A stretch of DNA of 64,000 bases from Variovorax boronicumulans. GTDB taxonomy: Bacteria > Pseudomonadota > Gammaproteobacteria > Burkholderiales > Burkholderiaceae_C. Below are positions 10,217 to 18,469 of this stretch, piece by piece. How positions within the stretch are numbered: the stretch's first letter is position 1; each line of letters opens with the position of its first letter. Made by a program: the position numbers and the translations under genes. Where the stretch lies: NCBI RefSeq assembly GCF_007677875.1, contig NZ_VEDO01000001.1, positions 524,874 to 588,873 of the forward strand. The letters run 5' to 3'. The notes beneath the pieces are model-generated. The model did not search any database. It was given only the letters and a program-made list of their open reading frames with translations, and was not told the origin of the DNA.

Positions 10217-10310
10217 GGGGCGAGCGGCAGGCTGCGAAGGCGGCCAGTGTAGGCCTGGCACGCTGCAATAATTTGCCCGCCTGTCCACTCGCCATGACCA
10301 GGAGTCCGCC

Positions 10311-10844
10311 ATGCGCCCACCTGCCCTGCCTGCCACCGAAGCCCAACGCATCGCCACCTTGCGCTCGCTGCTGATCCTGGACACCGAGCCCGAGGCGCGT
10401 TTCGACCTGATCACGGCCTACGCGGCGTCGGAGTTCAGGGTGCCGATCGCGCTCGTGAGCCTGGTGGACAGCGAGCGCCAGTGGTTCAAGTCCTGCGTGG
10501 GCATGGCACCCGGCGAGGGCCCGCGGGAGGAGAGCTTTTGCGGCCACGCCATCCTCGAGCCTGGCATCTTTGAAGTCTTCGACGCGCGTAGCGACGAGCG
10601 CTTCTTCGACAACCCTGCGGTGCTGGGCGACCCCTGGGTGCGCTTTTACGCCGGCTGCCCGCTCGTGATGGCCAACGGCGAATCGGTCGGCACGCTGTGC
10701 CTGGTGGACCGCCAGCCGCGCCGGCTCAGCGCCTGGGAGCGCAGCCAGCTCGCGGTGCTGGGCAAGATGGTGGCGGCTGAACTGCAGGGCGTATCGGCCG
10801 GCACCGTGCAGGGGCGGCCGAACATTCCGGCCTTCTACGCCTGA
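10311..10844 (+). CDS. GAF-domain sensory protein
   Basis: A 177-residue cytoplasmic protein made almost entirely of one GAF domain (about residues 20-165). The segments IALVSLVDSERQWFKSCVG, ESFCGHAI, FYAGCPLV and SVGTLCLVDRQPR follow the pattern of the GAF domains found before GGDEF and histidine-kinase modules, but here no output domain follows. It is likely a small-molecule or redox sensor acting on a partner. AGGAG lies seven bases before the ATG. Confidence 0.75.
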   Translation: MRPPALPATEAQRIATLRSLLILDTEPEARFDLITAYAASEFRVPIALVSLVDSERQWFKSCVGMAPGEGPREESFCGHAILEPGIFEVFDARSDERFFDNPAVLGDPWVRFYAGCPLVMANGESVGTLCLVDRQPRRLSAWERSQLAVLGKMVAAELQGVSAGTVQGRPNIPAFYA

Positions 10845-10927
10845 GCCGCTGGCGTCGGCCGGCCCCCCGGCCGTGCGAACGGGCCTGCGGTGAACGCTGG
10901 AGGCGAGGGGCTGCCTATGATCTGCGC

Positions 10928-11401
10928 ATGCCCGACACCGCATCCGCCATTCCCCCCGGCTTCCGTCCCATCGTGATGGGCGGCCCCTTCATCGCGGCCA
11001 ACGGCCCGCTCTATGGCCGCTTTACCTGCGAGAAGCTGCAGCTGGGCTTCCGGGTGGAGCGGCGCCACACCAACCCGATCGGCACCTGCCATGGCGGCAT
11101 GCTCGCGAGCTTTTGCGATATGCTGCTGCCGGCCATGACCATGTACCAGGGCTCGGACGGCCGGCGCAGCTTCCTGCCCACCATCAACCTGCAGATCGAC
11201 TACATCGGCGCCGCGCCGTTGGGCGCCTGGGTGCAGGGCGAGGGCGAGGTGCTGCAACGCACGCGCACCATGGTGTTCGCACAGGCGCTCGTCACGGCCG
11301 ACGGCGTGCCGGCGCTGCGCACCAGCGGCATCTTCCGCTGGCGGCCACCACAGGACGACGCGCCGCTGGACTTCGATCCGCTGGGGCTGCGCGGGAACTG
11401 A
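10928..11401 (+). CDS. PaaI-family hotdog thioesterase
   Basis: A 157-residue single hotdog domain. The segment TNPIGTCHGGMLASFCDM is the PaaI/YbgC-like active-site helix, with the HGG motif that precedes the catalytic acidic residue, and SFLPTINLQIDYI is the following strand. The expected activity is hydrolysis of acyl-CoA or hydroxyphenylacetyl-CoA-type thioesters; the true substrate is unknown. It follows the GAF gene by 83 bases. Confidence 0.8.
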   Translation: MPDTASAIPPGFRPIVMGGPFIAANGPLYGRFTCEKLQLGFRVERRHTNPIGTCHGGMLASFCDMLLPAMTMYQGSDGRRSFLPTINLQIDYIGAAPLGAWVQGEGEVLQRTRTMVFAQALVTADGVPALRTSGIFRWRPPQDDAPLDFDPLGLRGN

Positions 11402-11422
11402 CGCGGCTGTCAACACGCCCGC

Positions 11423-11451
11423 GCGTCATGCGGGCTTCATACGGCTGTCAC
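11423..11451 (+). promoter_or_regulatory. Pho box (three half-sites) upstream of phoX
   Basis: Three 7-bp half-sites stand in perfect 11-bp phase: GCGTCAT at 11423, GCTTCAT at 11434 and CTGTCAC at 11445. The PhoB consensus half-site is CTGTCAT with 4-bp spacers, so they match 5, 4 and 6-7 positions. The array lies 112 bases before the phoX start. A weak -10-like GACCAT follows after 10 bp (11462). Confidence 0.6.
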
Positions 11452-11562
11452 GGGCGGTTTAGACCATCACGGCCGCAAGCCAGCCTGCGCCAGCGAAATA
11501 CACCATGCACAAAGCATGGCGGGGAAGCGTCTTGTTTTTTTCCATCCCAGGACTCCGCCCCG

Positions 11563-13545
11563 ATGCCTTCGATCGATCCAGAAAACATCCCTACCAACAC
11601 CAGCGCCAACCCCCACTTCAACGAGCTCGTCGAGCGTGCGCGTTCGCGCCGCGGCTTTCTCAAGAGCGGTCTGGCCATGGGCGCCGTCGGCTTCTTCGGC
11701 GCGGGCCTCACGGCCTGCGGCGGCGGCGACGGCGACAGCGACGACAGCGGCCCGATGCTCGGCTTCGCGGCTGTGGCAGCCTCAACCGGCGATGACATCG
11801 TCGTGCCTGCCGGCTACAAGCATGCGGTGTTCTGCCGCTGGGGCGACCCGCTGTTCGCCAACTCGCCGGCGTGGAAACCGGACGCCTCCAACACGGCGGC
11901 CGACCAGGCGCTGCAGTTCGGCGACAACCACGACGGCATGCACTTCTTCCCGCTGTCCGACAACAGCAGCACCGAAGGCCTGCTCGTGATGAACCACGAG
12001 TACATCAACCCCGAGTTCTTCTACACGGCGGCCGAGCAGTCCGGCGCCACACCCTGGTCGCTGGAGCAGGTGCGCAAGGCGCAGCACGCGCACGGCGTGT
12101 CGGTGGCGCACGTGCGCCTCGTCAACGGCAACTGGCAGGTGGTGATCCCCTCGCCTTACAACCGTCGCATCCACATGAACACGCCGATGCAGCTGACCGG
12201 CCCCGTGCGCGGCCACGCGCTGGTGCGCACCAGTGCCGACCCGGCCGGCGAGGTCTCGCTGGGCACGGTCAACAACTGCGGCAACGGCTACACCATGTGG
12301 GGCACCTACCTCACCTGCGAGGAGAACTTCAACGGCTACTTCGGCACCACCAGCACGACCGAGGCGCGCGACGCCAACATGCGCCGCTACGGGCTGTCGA
12401 GCACGGGCTCGGGCTACCGCTGGCACGAGGAGGACCAGCGCTTCGACTACGCATTGGAGCCCAACGAGCCCAACCGCCTGGGCTGGATCGTCGAGATCGA
12501 CCCGTTCGATGCCTCGTCCACGCCCAAGAAGCGCACGGCGCTGGGCCGCATCAAGCACGAGAACGCCGCGCAGACGCTGGCCAAGGACCAGCGCGTGGTG
12601 GTCTACATGGGCGACGACCAGGCCAACGACTACGTCTACAAGTTCGTCTCGGACGGCAAGTACGTGGCCGGCAACCAGCGCGCCAACGTCAACCTGCTGG
12701 CAAGCGGCACGCTGTACGTGGCCAGGTTCGGCGCCGGCGCCACGGCGGGCGACATGATGGGCACGGGCGAATGGGTGGCCCTGGTGCCGTCCACGCCGAT
12801 CGCCGGTGGCGGCACGCTGGGCGCCAAGTACGGCGACCTGGGCGGCATCCTGGTCAACACGCGCCTGGCGGCCGACGACGTCGGCGCGACCAAGATGGAC
12901 CGCCCGGAGTGGGTGACGGTGCATCCGGACTCGGGCGAGGTCTACCTCACGCTGACCAACAACAGCAGCCGCAGCACGGTAGACGAGGCCAACCCGCGGA
13001 CCAACAACATCTACGGCCAGATCATCCGCTGGCGCGAGACCGGCCAGGACGCGGCCGCACTGACGTTCGAGTGGGACCTGTTCGTGCTGGCCGGCAACCC
13101 GGCCCACACGGCCGGCGGCCTGCAGGCCGGATCGAGCAACATCAACGCCGACAACCTGTTCAACAGCCCGGACGGCCTGGCCTTCGACGCCGACGGGCGC
13201 CTGTGGATCCAGACCGACGGCAACTTCTCCAACCGGGGCAACTACGCCGGCATGGGCAACAACCAGATGCTGGTGGCCGACCCGAAGACCAAGGAGATTC
13301 GCCGATTCCTGGTCGGCCCCTCGGGCTGCGAGATCACGGGCATCACCTGGACGCCGGACCAGAAGTACGTGTTCGTCAACGTGCAGCACCCGGGCGAGTA
13401 CGGCAGCCATCCGCGCGCACCGGCGACCGACCCTGCGGTCGATCCGCTGGCCTTCTCGCGCTGGCCAGACGACGGCGCCGGTGGCCGCCCGCGTCCAGCG
13501 ACGGTCGTGGTCTGGCGCGAGGATGGCGGCAAGGTCGGTACCTGA
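11563..13545 (+). CDS. phoX: PhoX-family alkaline phosphatase, Tat-exported
   Basis: About 660 residues. The start at 11563 gives an N-terminus with a Tat motif (SRRGFLKSG near residue 30) and a hydrophobic stretch ending TACGGG, so the protein folds in the cytoplasm and is exported with metal bound. The body is the DUF839/PhoX beta-propeller; TCEENFNGYF contains the conserved Cys and Glu pair of the iron-calcium centre in characterised PhoX, and HENAAQTLAKD and TVHPDSGEVYLTLTNNS are typical repeats. Its job is release of phosphate from organic monoesters. The Pho box upstream and the strong terminator downstream mark it as a single-gene unit. Confidence 0.93.
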   Translation: MPSIDPENIPTNTSANPHFNELVERARSRRGFLKSGLAMGAVGFFGAGLTACGGGDGDSDDSGPMLGFAAVAASTGDDIVVPAGYKHAVFCRWGDPLFANSPAWKPDASNTAADQALQFGDNHDGMHFFPLSDNSSTEGLLVMNHEYINPEFFYTAAEQSGATPWSLEQVRKAQHAHGVSVAHVRLVNGNWQVVIPSPYNRRIHMNTPMQLTGPVRGHALVRTSADPAGEVSLGTVNNCGNGYTMWGTYLTCEENFNGYFGTTSTTEARDANMRRYGLSSTGSGYRWHEEDQRFDYALEPNEPNRLGWIVEIDPFDASSTPKKRTALGRIKHENAAQTLAKDQRVVVYMGDDQANDYVYKFVSDGKYVAGNQRANVNLLASGTLYVARFGAGATAGDMMGTGEWVALVPSTPIAGGGTLGAKYGDLGGILVNTRLAADDVGATKMDRPEWVTVHPDSGEVYLTLTNNSSRSTVDEANPRTNNIYGQIIRWRETGQDAAALTFEWDLFVLAGNPAHTAGGLQAGSSNINADNLFNSPDGLAFDADGRLWIQTDGNFSNRGNYAGMGNNQMLVADPKTKEIRRFLVGPSGCEITGITWTPDQKYVFVNVQHPGEYGSHPRAPATDPAVDPLAFSRWPDDGAGGRPRPATVVVWREDGGKVGT

Positions 13546-13569
13546 GCATTCCTTGATCTGCCGCAGGAG

Positions 13570-13601
13570 GGCCCCGGTGCTGCAAGGCGCCGGGGCCTTT
13601 T
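13570..13601 (+). terminator. Rho-independent terminator of phoX
   Basis: An 11-bp GC-rich stem (13570-13580 with 13587-13597, one G-T pair) and a 6-base loop are followed by TTTT. It begins 24 bases after the phoX stop. Confidence 0.85.
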
Positions 13602-13652
13602 GGTGCGGATGGGCCGGTGCAGAATGCGCGAAACCGAGCGGAAGGACGGCGC

Positions 13653-15101
13653 ATGACGCACGAGGTGAGGCGATTCTTCGCGAGCCGCGCATGGATCCAG
13701 GGGGCCTGGGCGCGCGACGTGGTGTTGACGGTGGCGGCCGACGGCTGCTGGCTCAACGTGTTGCCCAATGCCAGCGCCGAGCAGCAGCGCGGCGCCATGC
13801 GGCTCGGTGGCCCGGTGCTGCCGGGCATGGTCAACGCGCACAGCCACGCCTTCCAGCGCGCCATGGCCGGCCTGACGGAGCGCCGGCGCAACGGCGCGGC
13901 CACCGAGGTCGACGACTTCTGGACCTGGCGCGAGCGCATGTACAGCGTGGCGCGGCGCATCACGCCCGAGCAGCTCGAGGCCGTGGCCGGCCTGCTGTAC
14001 GCCGAGCTGCTGCAGGCCGGCTACACCCAGGTCTGCGAATTCCATTACCTGCACGGAGCGCCCGATGGGCAGGCGCCAGGCCAGCCGCTCGAGATGGCAC
14101 TGGCGCTCGTGCGCGCGGCGCAGCAGGTGGGCATCGGCCTGACCCTGCTGCCCACGCTGTACATGCGCGCCGGCTTCGGCGCCGAGGCACTCAACGAGGC
14201 GCAACGCCGCTTCGCATCCACGCCGGACAGCGTGCTGCGTGCAGTGGAGGCCATCGCCCGCCTGGCCGTCGATGCCGACACGAACAAGACCAGCCCCGGC
14301 GCGCTGCTGGGCGCCGGCGTGGCCGTGCATTCGCTGCGTGCCGTCGATGCCGGGGCGCTGCAGGAGGTGGCGGCGCATGCGCGCAAGGTCTCGCTGCCAC
14401 TGCACATCCATGTCGCAGAGCAGGCCCAGGAGGTGGACGACTGCGTGGCCCACACCGGTCTGCGGCCGGTGGAATGGCTGCTGCAGAACGCACCTGTGGA
14501 CGCGCGCTGGAACCTCGTGCACGCGACCCAGGCCACGGCGCAGGAACTGCAGGGCGTGCGCCGCGCCGGTGCCTGCATCGTGCTGTGCCCCAGCACCGAG
14601 GCCGACCTGGGCGATGGCCTGTTCGATCTGGCCGGCTACATGGCTCTGGGCGGGCGCTGGTCGGTCGGCTCGGACAGCCAGGTCTCGCGCCAATGGACCA
14701 CCGAACTGCGCCTGCTGGAATACCTGCAGCGCGTGCAGCTGCGCCAGCGCAATGTTGCGGCGCGGGCGGGCGCGCGCGACAGCACGGCGGCAGCTCTATT
14801 CGACGCTGCGGTGGCGGGCGGCCGCGCCGCGACCGGCCAGCGCATCGGCGCGATCCAGGCCGGACACCGTGCCGACTTCGTGGTGCTGGACGACCAGTCG
14901 CCTGCGCTGCTGGGCATTCCTGCCGAGCATGTGCTGGACGCGATGGTGTTCTCTTCGCCGTCGCCGCGGTTATGGGATGTGTTCGTCGCCGGGCAGGCGG
15001 TGGTGGCGCAGGGCAGGGTGGTGGGCCGCAGCTCGACCGCGCCCTTGGCGCCGCAACTGGGCACGGCGTTCATCGCGGCGATGGCCGCGCTCTGGCCATG
15101 A
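13653..15101 (+). CDS. hutF: Formimidoylglutamate deiminase
   Basis: A 482-residue amidohydrolase-superfamily enzyme that hydrolyses N-formimidoyl-L-glutamate to N-formylglutamate and ammonia in the five-step histidine degradation route. The metal-binding HSHAFQRAMAGL near residue 65, the LPLHIHVAEQ strand with HIH, the LVHATQ histidine and GSDSQVS aspartate are all in place and match Pseudomonas HutF in order. The start with AAGGA just upstream was preferred over an earlier in-frame ATG. No other hut gene lies next to it in this window. Confidence 0.9.
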   Translation: MTHEVRRFFASRAWIQGAWARDVVLTVAADGCWLNVLPNASAEQQRGAMRLGGPVLPGMVNAHSHAFQRAMAGLTERRRNGAATEVDDFWTWRERMYSVARRITPEQLEAVAGLLYAELLQAGYTQVCEFHYLHGAPDGQAPGQPLEMALALVRAAQQVGIGLTLLPTLYMRAGFGAEALNEAQRRFASTPDSVLRAVEAIARLAVDADTNKTSPGALLGAGVAVHSLRAVDAGALQEVAAHARKVSLPLHIHVAEQAQEVDDCVAHTGLRPVEWLLQNAPVDARWNLVHATQATAQELQGVRRAGACIVLCPSTEADLGDGLFDLAGYMALGGRWSVGSDSQVSRQWTTELRLLEYLQRVQLRQRNVAARAGARDSTAAALFDAAVAGGRAATGQRIGAIQAGHRADFVVLDDQSPALLGIPAEHVLDAMVFSSPSPRLWDVFVAGQAVVAQGRVVGRSSTAPLAPQLGTAFIAAMAALWP

Positions 15102-15121
15102 GTTGCTGCCAGAAACAATAA

Positions 15122-15143
15122 AGGCCGCTGGCGCGGCCTCTTT
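15122..15143 (+). terminator. Terminator after hutF
   Basis: A perfect 7-bp stem (15122-15128 with 15133-15139) with a TGGC loop is followed by TCTTT. It sits between hutF and the left attachment site. Confidence 0.75.
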
Positions 15144-15163
15144 CGCTCATGACAATGACTTGG

Positions 15164-15189
15164 CTGGTCGGGGTGAGAGGATTCGAACC
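15164..15189. repeat. attL, 26-bp direct repeat (tRNA-Pro 3' fragment)
   Basis: Identical to 30088-30113 over 26 bases, diverging at the next base. It covers the CCA end, the 3' acceptor strand and part of the T-arm of the tRNA-Pro gene; the rest of a tRNA is absent, so this is not a second gene. Confidence 0.92.
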
Positions 15190-15205
15190 CGCCACTTTCA
15201 GCCCG

Positions 15206-15216
15206 TTTCCCTAGGA
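15206..15216. repeat. Left integrase arm-type site
   Basis: TTTCCCTAGGA lies 16 bp inside attL and its exact reverse complement lies 13 bp inside attR (30064-30074). On the excised circle the two would flank the 26-bp core as an inverted pair. A second perfect 8-bp inverted repeat, TGCGTCAA (15227) and TTGACGCA (15254), follows and may bind integrase or an excision factor. Confidence 0.6.
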
Positions 15217-15449
15217 GAAAGCAGTCTGCGTCAACGTCAAGAACTGCGCCAAATTGACGCACTTTGGGCGAAGCGTAGCACGACGTGGCGCCAGCGGTGA
15301 GGGGTCTGGCCGAAGCAGCACTACGAGGCAACAATCCAAGGATGGTTCGATCTTTCAAACGGCGCCTGCTTGTGTGGGCGCTTGACGCGTCACTACCCAG
15401 GGCTTCTACGACAGGTGTGATCCCCACGTCAGGAAAAGAGGGCGCGGCG

Positions 15450-16040
15450 ATGAACGTCACCACGACGCGCTGCGATTCGGTCGGAGGTGAACGCTACATC
15501 TTGTTGAGTAGGCGTGGCGATGTGCTGGATGGCCTTCGCTTCTCTGGCGGCACATTCTCCGATGAGTGCGAAGTGCGTCTTTCAGACTTAGATCCAGCGA
15601 CCTTGGAAGTGCGCCATTACTACGGGCTGGACAGGGTTACTTACTCAGGCGCGAGCAGTGTCGTGTGGGGCATGCGGAGTGGCTGGCCCTACGCCGTAAT
15701 TTGGATTCAGCGAGCGCGAAATCACTTTTTCCAGGGATGGTTCAATAGACGCAAGCTCGCTACTCGTAGGCGCAGTGAGATTCTTGCGGAGGTCGTGGAA
15801 CTTGCGGAAGAAGGTGGAGAGAACATCCATGCCCTCACCATCATGTCGAAACGATACGGGAACCGCTGGGCGGACCACCCCCGATGGGACCAACTACAGG
15901 CCGGCATCAACTTCCACCTAGAGCGTCTTGCAGATACTGGTGAGCTGCGCAAGCAAGGAATAGGCTACACACCCACTGGCCTGGCAATGAAGACGCTGGA
16001 GGATTCAGAGGAGCAGGAGCGACGCACAACGAAAGCCTGA
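15450..16040 (+). CDS. Hypothetical protein of the island's left end
   Basis: 196 residues from the ATG at 15450, chosen for its GGAAAAGAGGG ribosome-binding region; the frame is open further upstream. I do not recognise a family. The N-terminal half is beta-rich and acidic; the middle holds a basic aromatic stretch (WIQRARNHFFQGWFNRRKLATRRR); the C-terminal half is helical, with a segment ELRKQGIGYTPTGLAMKTLED that resembles the wing of a winged-helix fold. No signal peptide or membrane helix. Codon use is less GC-biased than in the flanking genes. Confidence 0.6.
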   Translation: MNVTTTRCDSVGGERYILLSRRGDVLDGLRFSGGTFSDECEVRLSDLDPATLEVRHYYGLDRVTYSGASSVVWGMRSGWPYAVIWIQRARNHFFQGWFNRRKLATRRRSEILAEVVELAEEGGENIHALTIMSKRYGNRWADHPRWDQLQAGINFHLERLADTGELRKQGIGYTPTGLAMKTLEDSEEQERRTTKA

Positions 16041-16042
16041 AG

Positions 16043-16141
16043 GTGCAATGGGTCCTTGGATTGCTTGCGTTTCTCGCCGCACTTATGGCCGCAGCGCAAG
16101 CTGGGCTGATCAAGTTGCCAACATTACTGGATCTGACGTAA
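16043..16141 (+). CDS. Possible 32-residue hydrophobic peptide
   Basis: A GTG start two bases after the preceding stop opens a 32-codon frame encoding one likely membrane helix (segment WVLGLLAFLAALMAAAQAGL) and a short polar tail. The close spacing suggests translational coupling. Small size and lack of a known family make this tentative. Confidence 0.25.
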   Translation: MQWVLGLLAFLAALMAAAQAGLIKLPTLLDLT

Positions 16142-16176
16142 TCGACCCTATAGCGGAGTAAGCCTTGCGCATCAGC

Positions 16177-16668
16177 CTATTCAGTGCCAGCGGGAGGGGG
16201 CTGATTCTCAGCAGCAGTGAGCGCAGACGCGATCCTTATTACGTCGGCGACATCAAATTGAGCGTCCTTCTTCGTCACGATCACTTTCGCGGTGGCGCAA
16301 GCGCGAATAAGCGCTTCGGAAATCTCAAGCTCTCCGGGTGAATCGCCTGGTCTTATGAACGCTGCGAGCCTGCCTTGATGCTTAATGAGGTCGCCGAAAT
16401 GCATGATCCGCCAGGACACGGCCATTCGCTGACTCTCATCAAGTCCTCGCTCTCTTGCCTCCTTCATCACTGCCAGCATGCCGCGATTCATGGGGTTGTC
16501 TGAAAACGCGAATGTCTTGTCCCCGTCTTTAAAAAGGGGCCGAGCTGCGGGGCTCTCGACGGGCATAGCCAGACTGGCCGCTGCATGGAAAATGTTGTGG
16601 CACCAAAGGAAGATGTCCGGATCGACGGTTGCCGTGGAACGTGCCAAAACGCTTTGGATTGACTTCAT
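16177..16668 (-). CDS. Hypothetical cytoplasmic protein
   Basis: 163 residues from the ATG at 16668, which has AGGAG seven bases upstream; an in-frame extension to 16992 would overlap the divergent gene and is not believed. The sequence is mixed alpha/beta, with FSDNPMNRGMLAVMKEARERGLDESQRMAVSWRIMHFGDLIKHQGRLAAFI as a distinctive helical core. No family recognised, no signal peptide or membrane segment. Confidence 0.6.
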   Translation of the reverse strand: MKSIQSVLARSTATVDPDIFLWCHNIFHAAASLAMPVESPAARPLFKDGDKTFAFSDNPMNRGMLAVMKEARERGLDESQRMAVSWRIMHFGDLIKHQGRLAAFIRPGDSPGELEISEALIRACATAKVIVTKKDAQFDVADVIRIASALTAAENQPPPAGTE

Positions 16669-16689
16669 AGGTTCTCCTGGAGGCCCATT

Positions 16690-17151
16690 GTGTCGGATGC
16701 TCCCCGTACGCCTGATCAGAACAACGAACTGCGACCACTGAGAACCGCCACTGGCAACGGCTATTACGACGCGGAGCGGTACATGCCGTCGTCCCGGGTT
16801 GCCGATGCGCACCAACATTGGCTGGAGGACAGGGGCATAGCTCTCACCGCCATCAGCGAAGCAGGCCGCGCCCTTGCGGCCCCAGCGGGCGCCCCTAGCA
16901 ATGGACACCCTCCGCTCCAGTCGGTTGGTGCCCCAGTGAACCCAGAGGTCGTTGCGGTCGGGCGCGAGGTCCTGGCAACACTTAAGGTGCAACTAGAGCT
17001 GGCCCTAAAGCGGGAGCAGCAACTTGAGGCGTCAGACATAGCAGCGATGAAGCAGGCAGCGCGAGACCGGCGGAATGGCCGCCTGGGTTTACTCATTGGA
17101 TTCGCGGGCCTCCTACTCGCTGCCTGGCCATTTCTGAGAGATTACTTTTGA
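16690..17151 (+). CDS. Hypothetical C-terminally membrane-anchored protein
   Basis: 153 residues from a GTG start preceded by GGAGG. The start lies only 21 bp from the divergent gene at 16668, and the CCTCC/GGAGG sequence between them offers both genes a ribosome-binding site. Residues about 80-125 look like a helix or short coiled coil (VGREVLATLKVQLELALKREQQLEASDIAAMKQ), followed by a basic stretch and one membrane helix (LGLLIGFAGLLLAAWPFL). This layout suggests a tail-anchored inner-membrane protein. Function unknown. Its 3' end overlaps the convergent zinc-ribbon gene by 59 bp. Confidence 0.55.
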   Translation: MSDAPRTPDQNNELRPLRTATGNGYYDAERYMPSSRVADAHQHWLEDRGIALTAISEAGRALAAPAGAPSNGHPPLQSVGAPVNPEVVAVGREVLATLKVQLELALKREQQLEASDIAAMKQAARDRRNGRLGLLIGFAGLLLAAWPFLRDYF

Positions 17152-17380
17152 AGGGCGCCTGCGTATCGTCGGGTGTCTCGGCGAGCCTCCGAGCCTTCGC
17201 TGCGGCCCGGTAGCCCCGCACCAGGTTCTTCGTGTACTCCGGGTTCCTTTTGTAGGCCGCTTTGCGGGCTGCGATGCAGCAGGCTTTGCAGCGCACGAAG
17301 CCGCCGAACGGCCCCCGGTAGTAGTCGTCCGATGGCTTGAATGCGCCGCACGTCTTGCAGCGCCGTAGTTGGTCGGTCAT
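17093..17380 (-). CDS. Small zinc-ribbon protein
   Basis: 95 residues from the ATG at 17380. Two CxxC pairs (Cys8/Cys11 and Cys31/Cys34) enclose a KPSDDYYR segment; this is the zinc ribbon often seen at the N-terminus of phage HNH-type nucleases. The rest is basic and rich in Arg, Lys and Ala, suited to nucleic-acid binding. The HNH-like protein at 18470-19591 carries the same type of ribbon, so the two may share ancestry. It could be a nuclease remnant or an independent DNA-binding protein. Confidence 0.55.
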   Translation of the reverse strand: MTDQLRRCKTCGAFKPSDDYYRGPFGGFVRCKACCIAARKAAYKRNPEYTKNLVRGYRAAAKARRLAETPDDTQAPFKSNLSEMARQRVGGPRIQ

Positions 17381-17576
17381 GTTTGTTTTAGAGAAAACAG
17401 ATGCGGACATGCGCACGCATCGAAAGTTGGAAGCTGATCCCGGCTGAACCCGGAAGCCCTCATGAAACCAGGGCCTCCACGGCGAAAGGCGCGGCGCCGT
17501 TCTCTCGCCCAGTGCGGCCCGCCTGGCTCAGATCTTGTACGTTGTGCGCCTATGTCCAGCAAGCCCTCGCGCCATT

Positions 17577-17638
17577 GGATCAAAAGTCGTTGACGGTATC
17601 TTTTGGGTGGCTCATAATTGAGTCCATACTTTTGATCC
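17577..17638 (+). promoter_or_regulatory. Serine-recombinase promoter bracketed by inverted repeats
   Basis: TTGACG at 17590 and CATAAT at 17613 are separated by exactly 17 bp, a near-consensus sigma-70 promoter reading into the recombinase gene. Perfect 11-bp inverted repeats, GGATCAAAAGT (17577-17587) and ACTTTTGATCC (17628-17638), lie on either side of it. They may be operators for self-repression or subsites of a recombination site. Confidence 0.7.
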
Positions 17639-17650
17639 AGAAACCCGACC

Positions 17651-18232
17651 ATGACCCAGCTCGCTTACTACCGCGTCAGCACCGCCGACCAATCGATCCA
17701 GGCCCAGCGCACGGCCATGGGCGGCCCCTTCGCCAAGGAGTTCAAGGACGAAGGCGTCAGCGGTGGCGTTCCAGCGGCACAGCGCCCAGGCTTCGCCGAG
17801 CTGCTTCAGTACGTCCGGGAAGGCGACACGGTGCACGTCTATGCGGTGGACCGGCTGGGGCGCGATGCGCTGGACGTTCAGGCCACCGTGCGTTCGCTGC
17901 TCGAAAGGGGCATCACAGTGAATGTGCGCGGGATCGGCCCGATCACTGGCAAGGCGGGCGAACTCATCCTGGCCGTGCTGGCCCAGGTGGCCGACATGGA
18001 GCGCCAGCGGATCCGTGAGCGCACTGAGGCAGGCCGCGAGGCCGCCAGACGGTCGTTGGAGGCCACCGGGCTGACGCACAAGGGTAAGACCAGCCTGGGC
18101 CGCCCAGCCGCGGCAAACGCCCAGGAGGTGGCAGCCTGGCGCATGCAGCACGGCGCGAGCATCGCGGCTACCGCCGAGCACTGGGCTCTGTCCACAGCCA
18201 CGGTCAAGAGGTATTGCGCAGCGGTCGAGTAG
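17651..18232 (+). CDS. Serine recombinase (resolvase/invertase family)
   Basis: A 193-residue small serine recombinase. The catalytic serine is Ser10 in YYRVSTADQS, with Arg8 two residues before, and the DRLGRD motif with the active-site arginines is near residues 66-71. A long E-helix (LAVLAQVADMERQRIRERTEAGREAARR) follows, then a C-terminal helix-turn-helix (ISIAATAEHWALSTATVKRY-like pattern) for DNA binding. The family catalyses resolution or inversion through a covalent serine intermediate. It lies within an element that already has a tyrosine integrase, so its role may be inversion, multimer resolution or self-control. Confidence 0.88.
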   Translation: MTQLAYYRVSTADQSIQAQRTAMGGPFAKEFKDEGVSGGVPAAQRPGFAELLQYVREGDTVHVYAVDRLGRDALDVQATVRSLLERGITVNVRGIGPITGKAGELILAVLAQVADMERQRIRERTEAGREAARRSLEATGLTHKGKTSLGRPAAANAQEVAAWRMQHGASIAATAEHWALSTATVKRYCAAVE

Positions 18233-18252
18233 TCGGCCCCACGCCCACATTC

Positions 18253-18275
18253 AGCCGGCCGCCTGCCGGCTTTTT
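18253..18275 (+). terminator. Terminator after serine recombinase
   Basis: AGCCGGC (18253) pairs with GCCGGCT (18265) around a 5-base loop, followed by a TTTTT run. It starts 20 bases after the recombinase stop. The following 190 bases hold no gene that I can see. Confidence 0.85.
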
Positions 18276-18469
18276 GCTGCCCGCAGAACGCCGCGCCAGC
18301 TCGCTACCACGGGGCCGCGCCTTCCGGCTCGCCCAGGTCGACCCGGGGGGGCATGGGGGGAAATCGGCTCGACGCGCGGACGTAGGAGGTTTCACGATCC
18401 CAAAGGGAAAAATTTGGACTGGGGGTAGGCGGTGAAATCTTCGTGGGATTTCTGGTGCGTCTGAGGGCG

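Noticed and set aside
15164..15189. A second tRNA gene at the left end of the element
   Set aside because: Only the 3' 26 bases are present; no anticodon arm or 5' acceptor strand follows, so it is an attachment-site copy.
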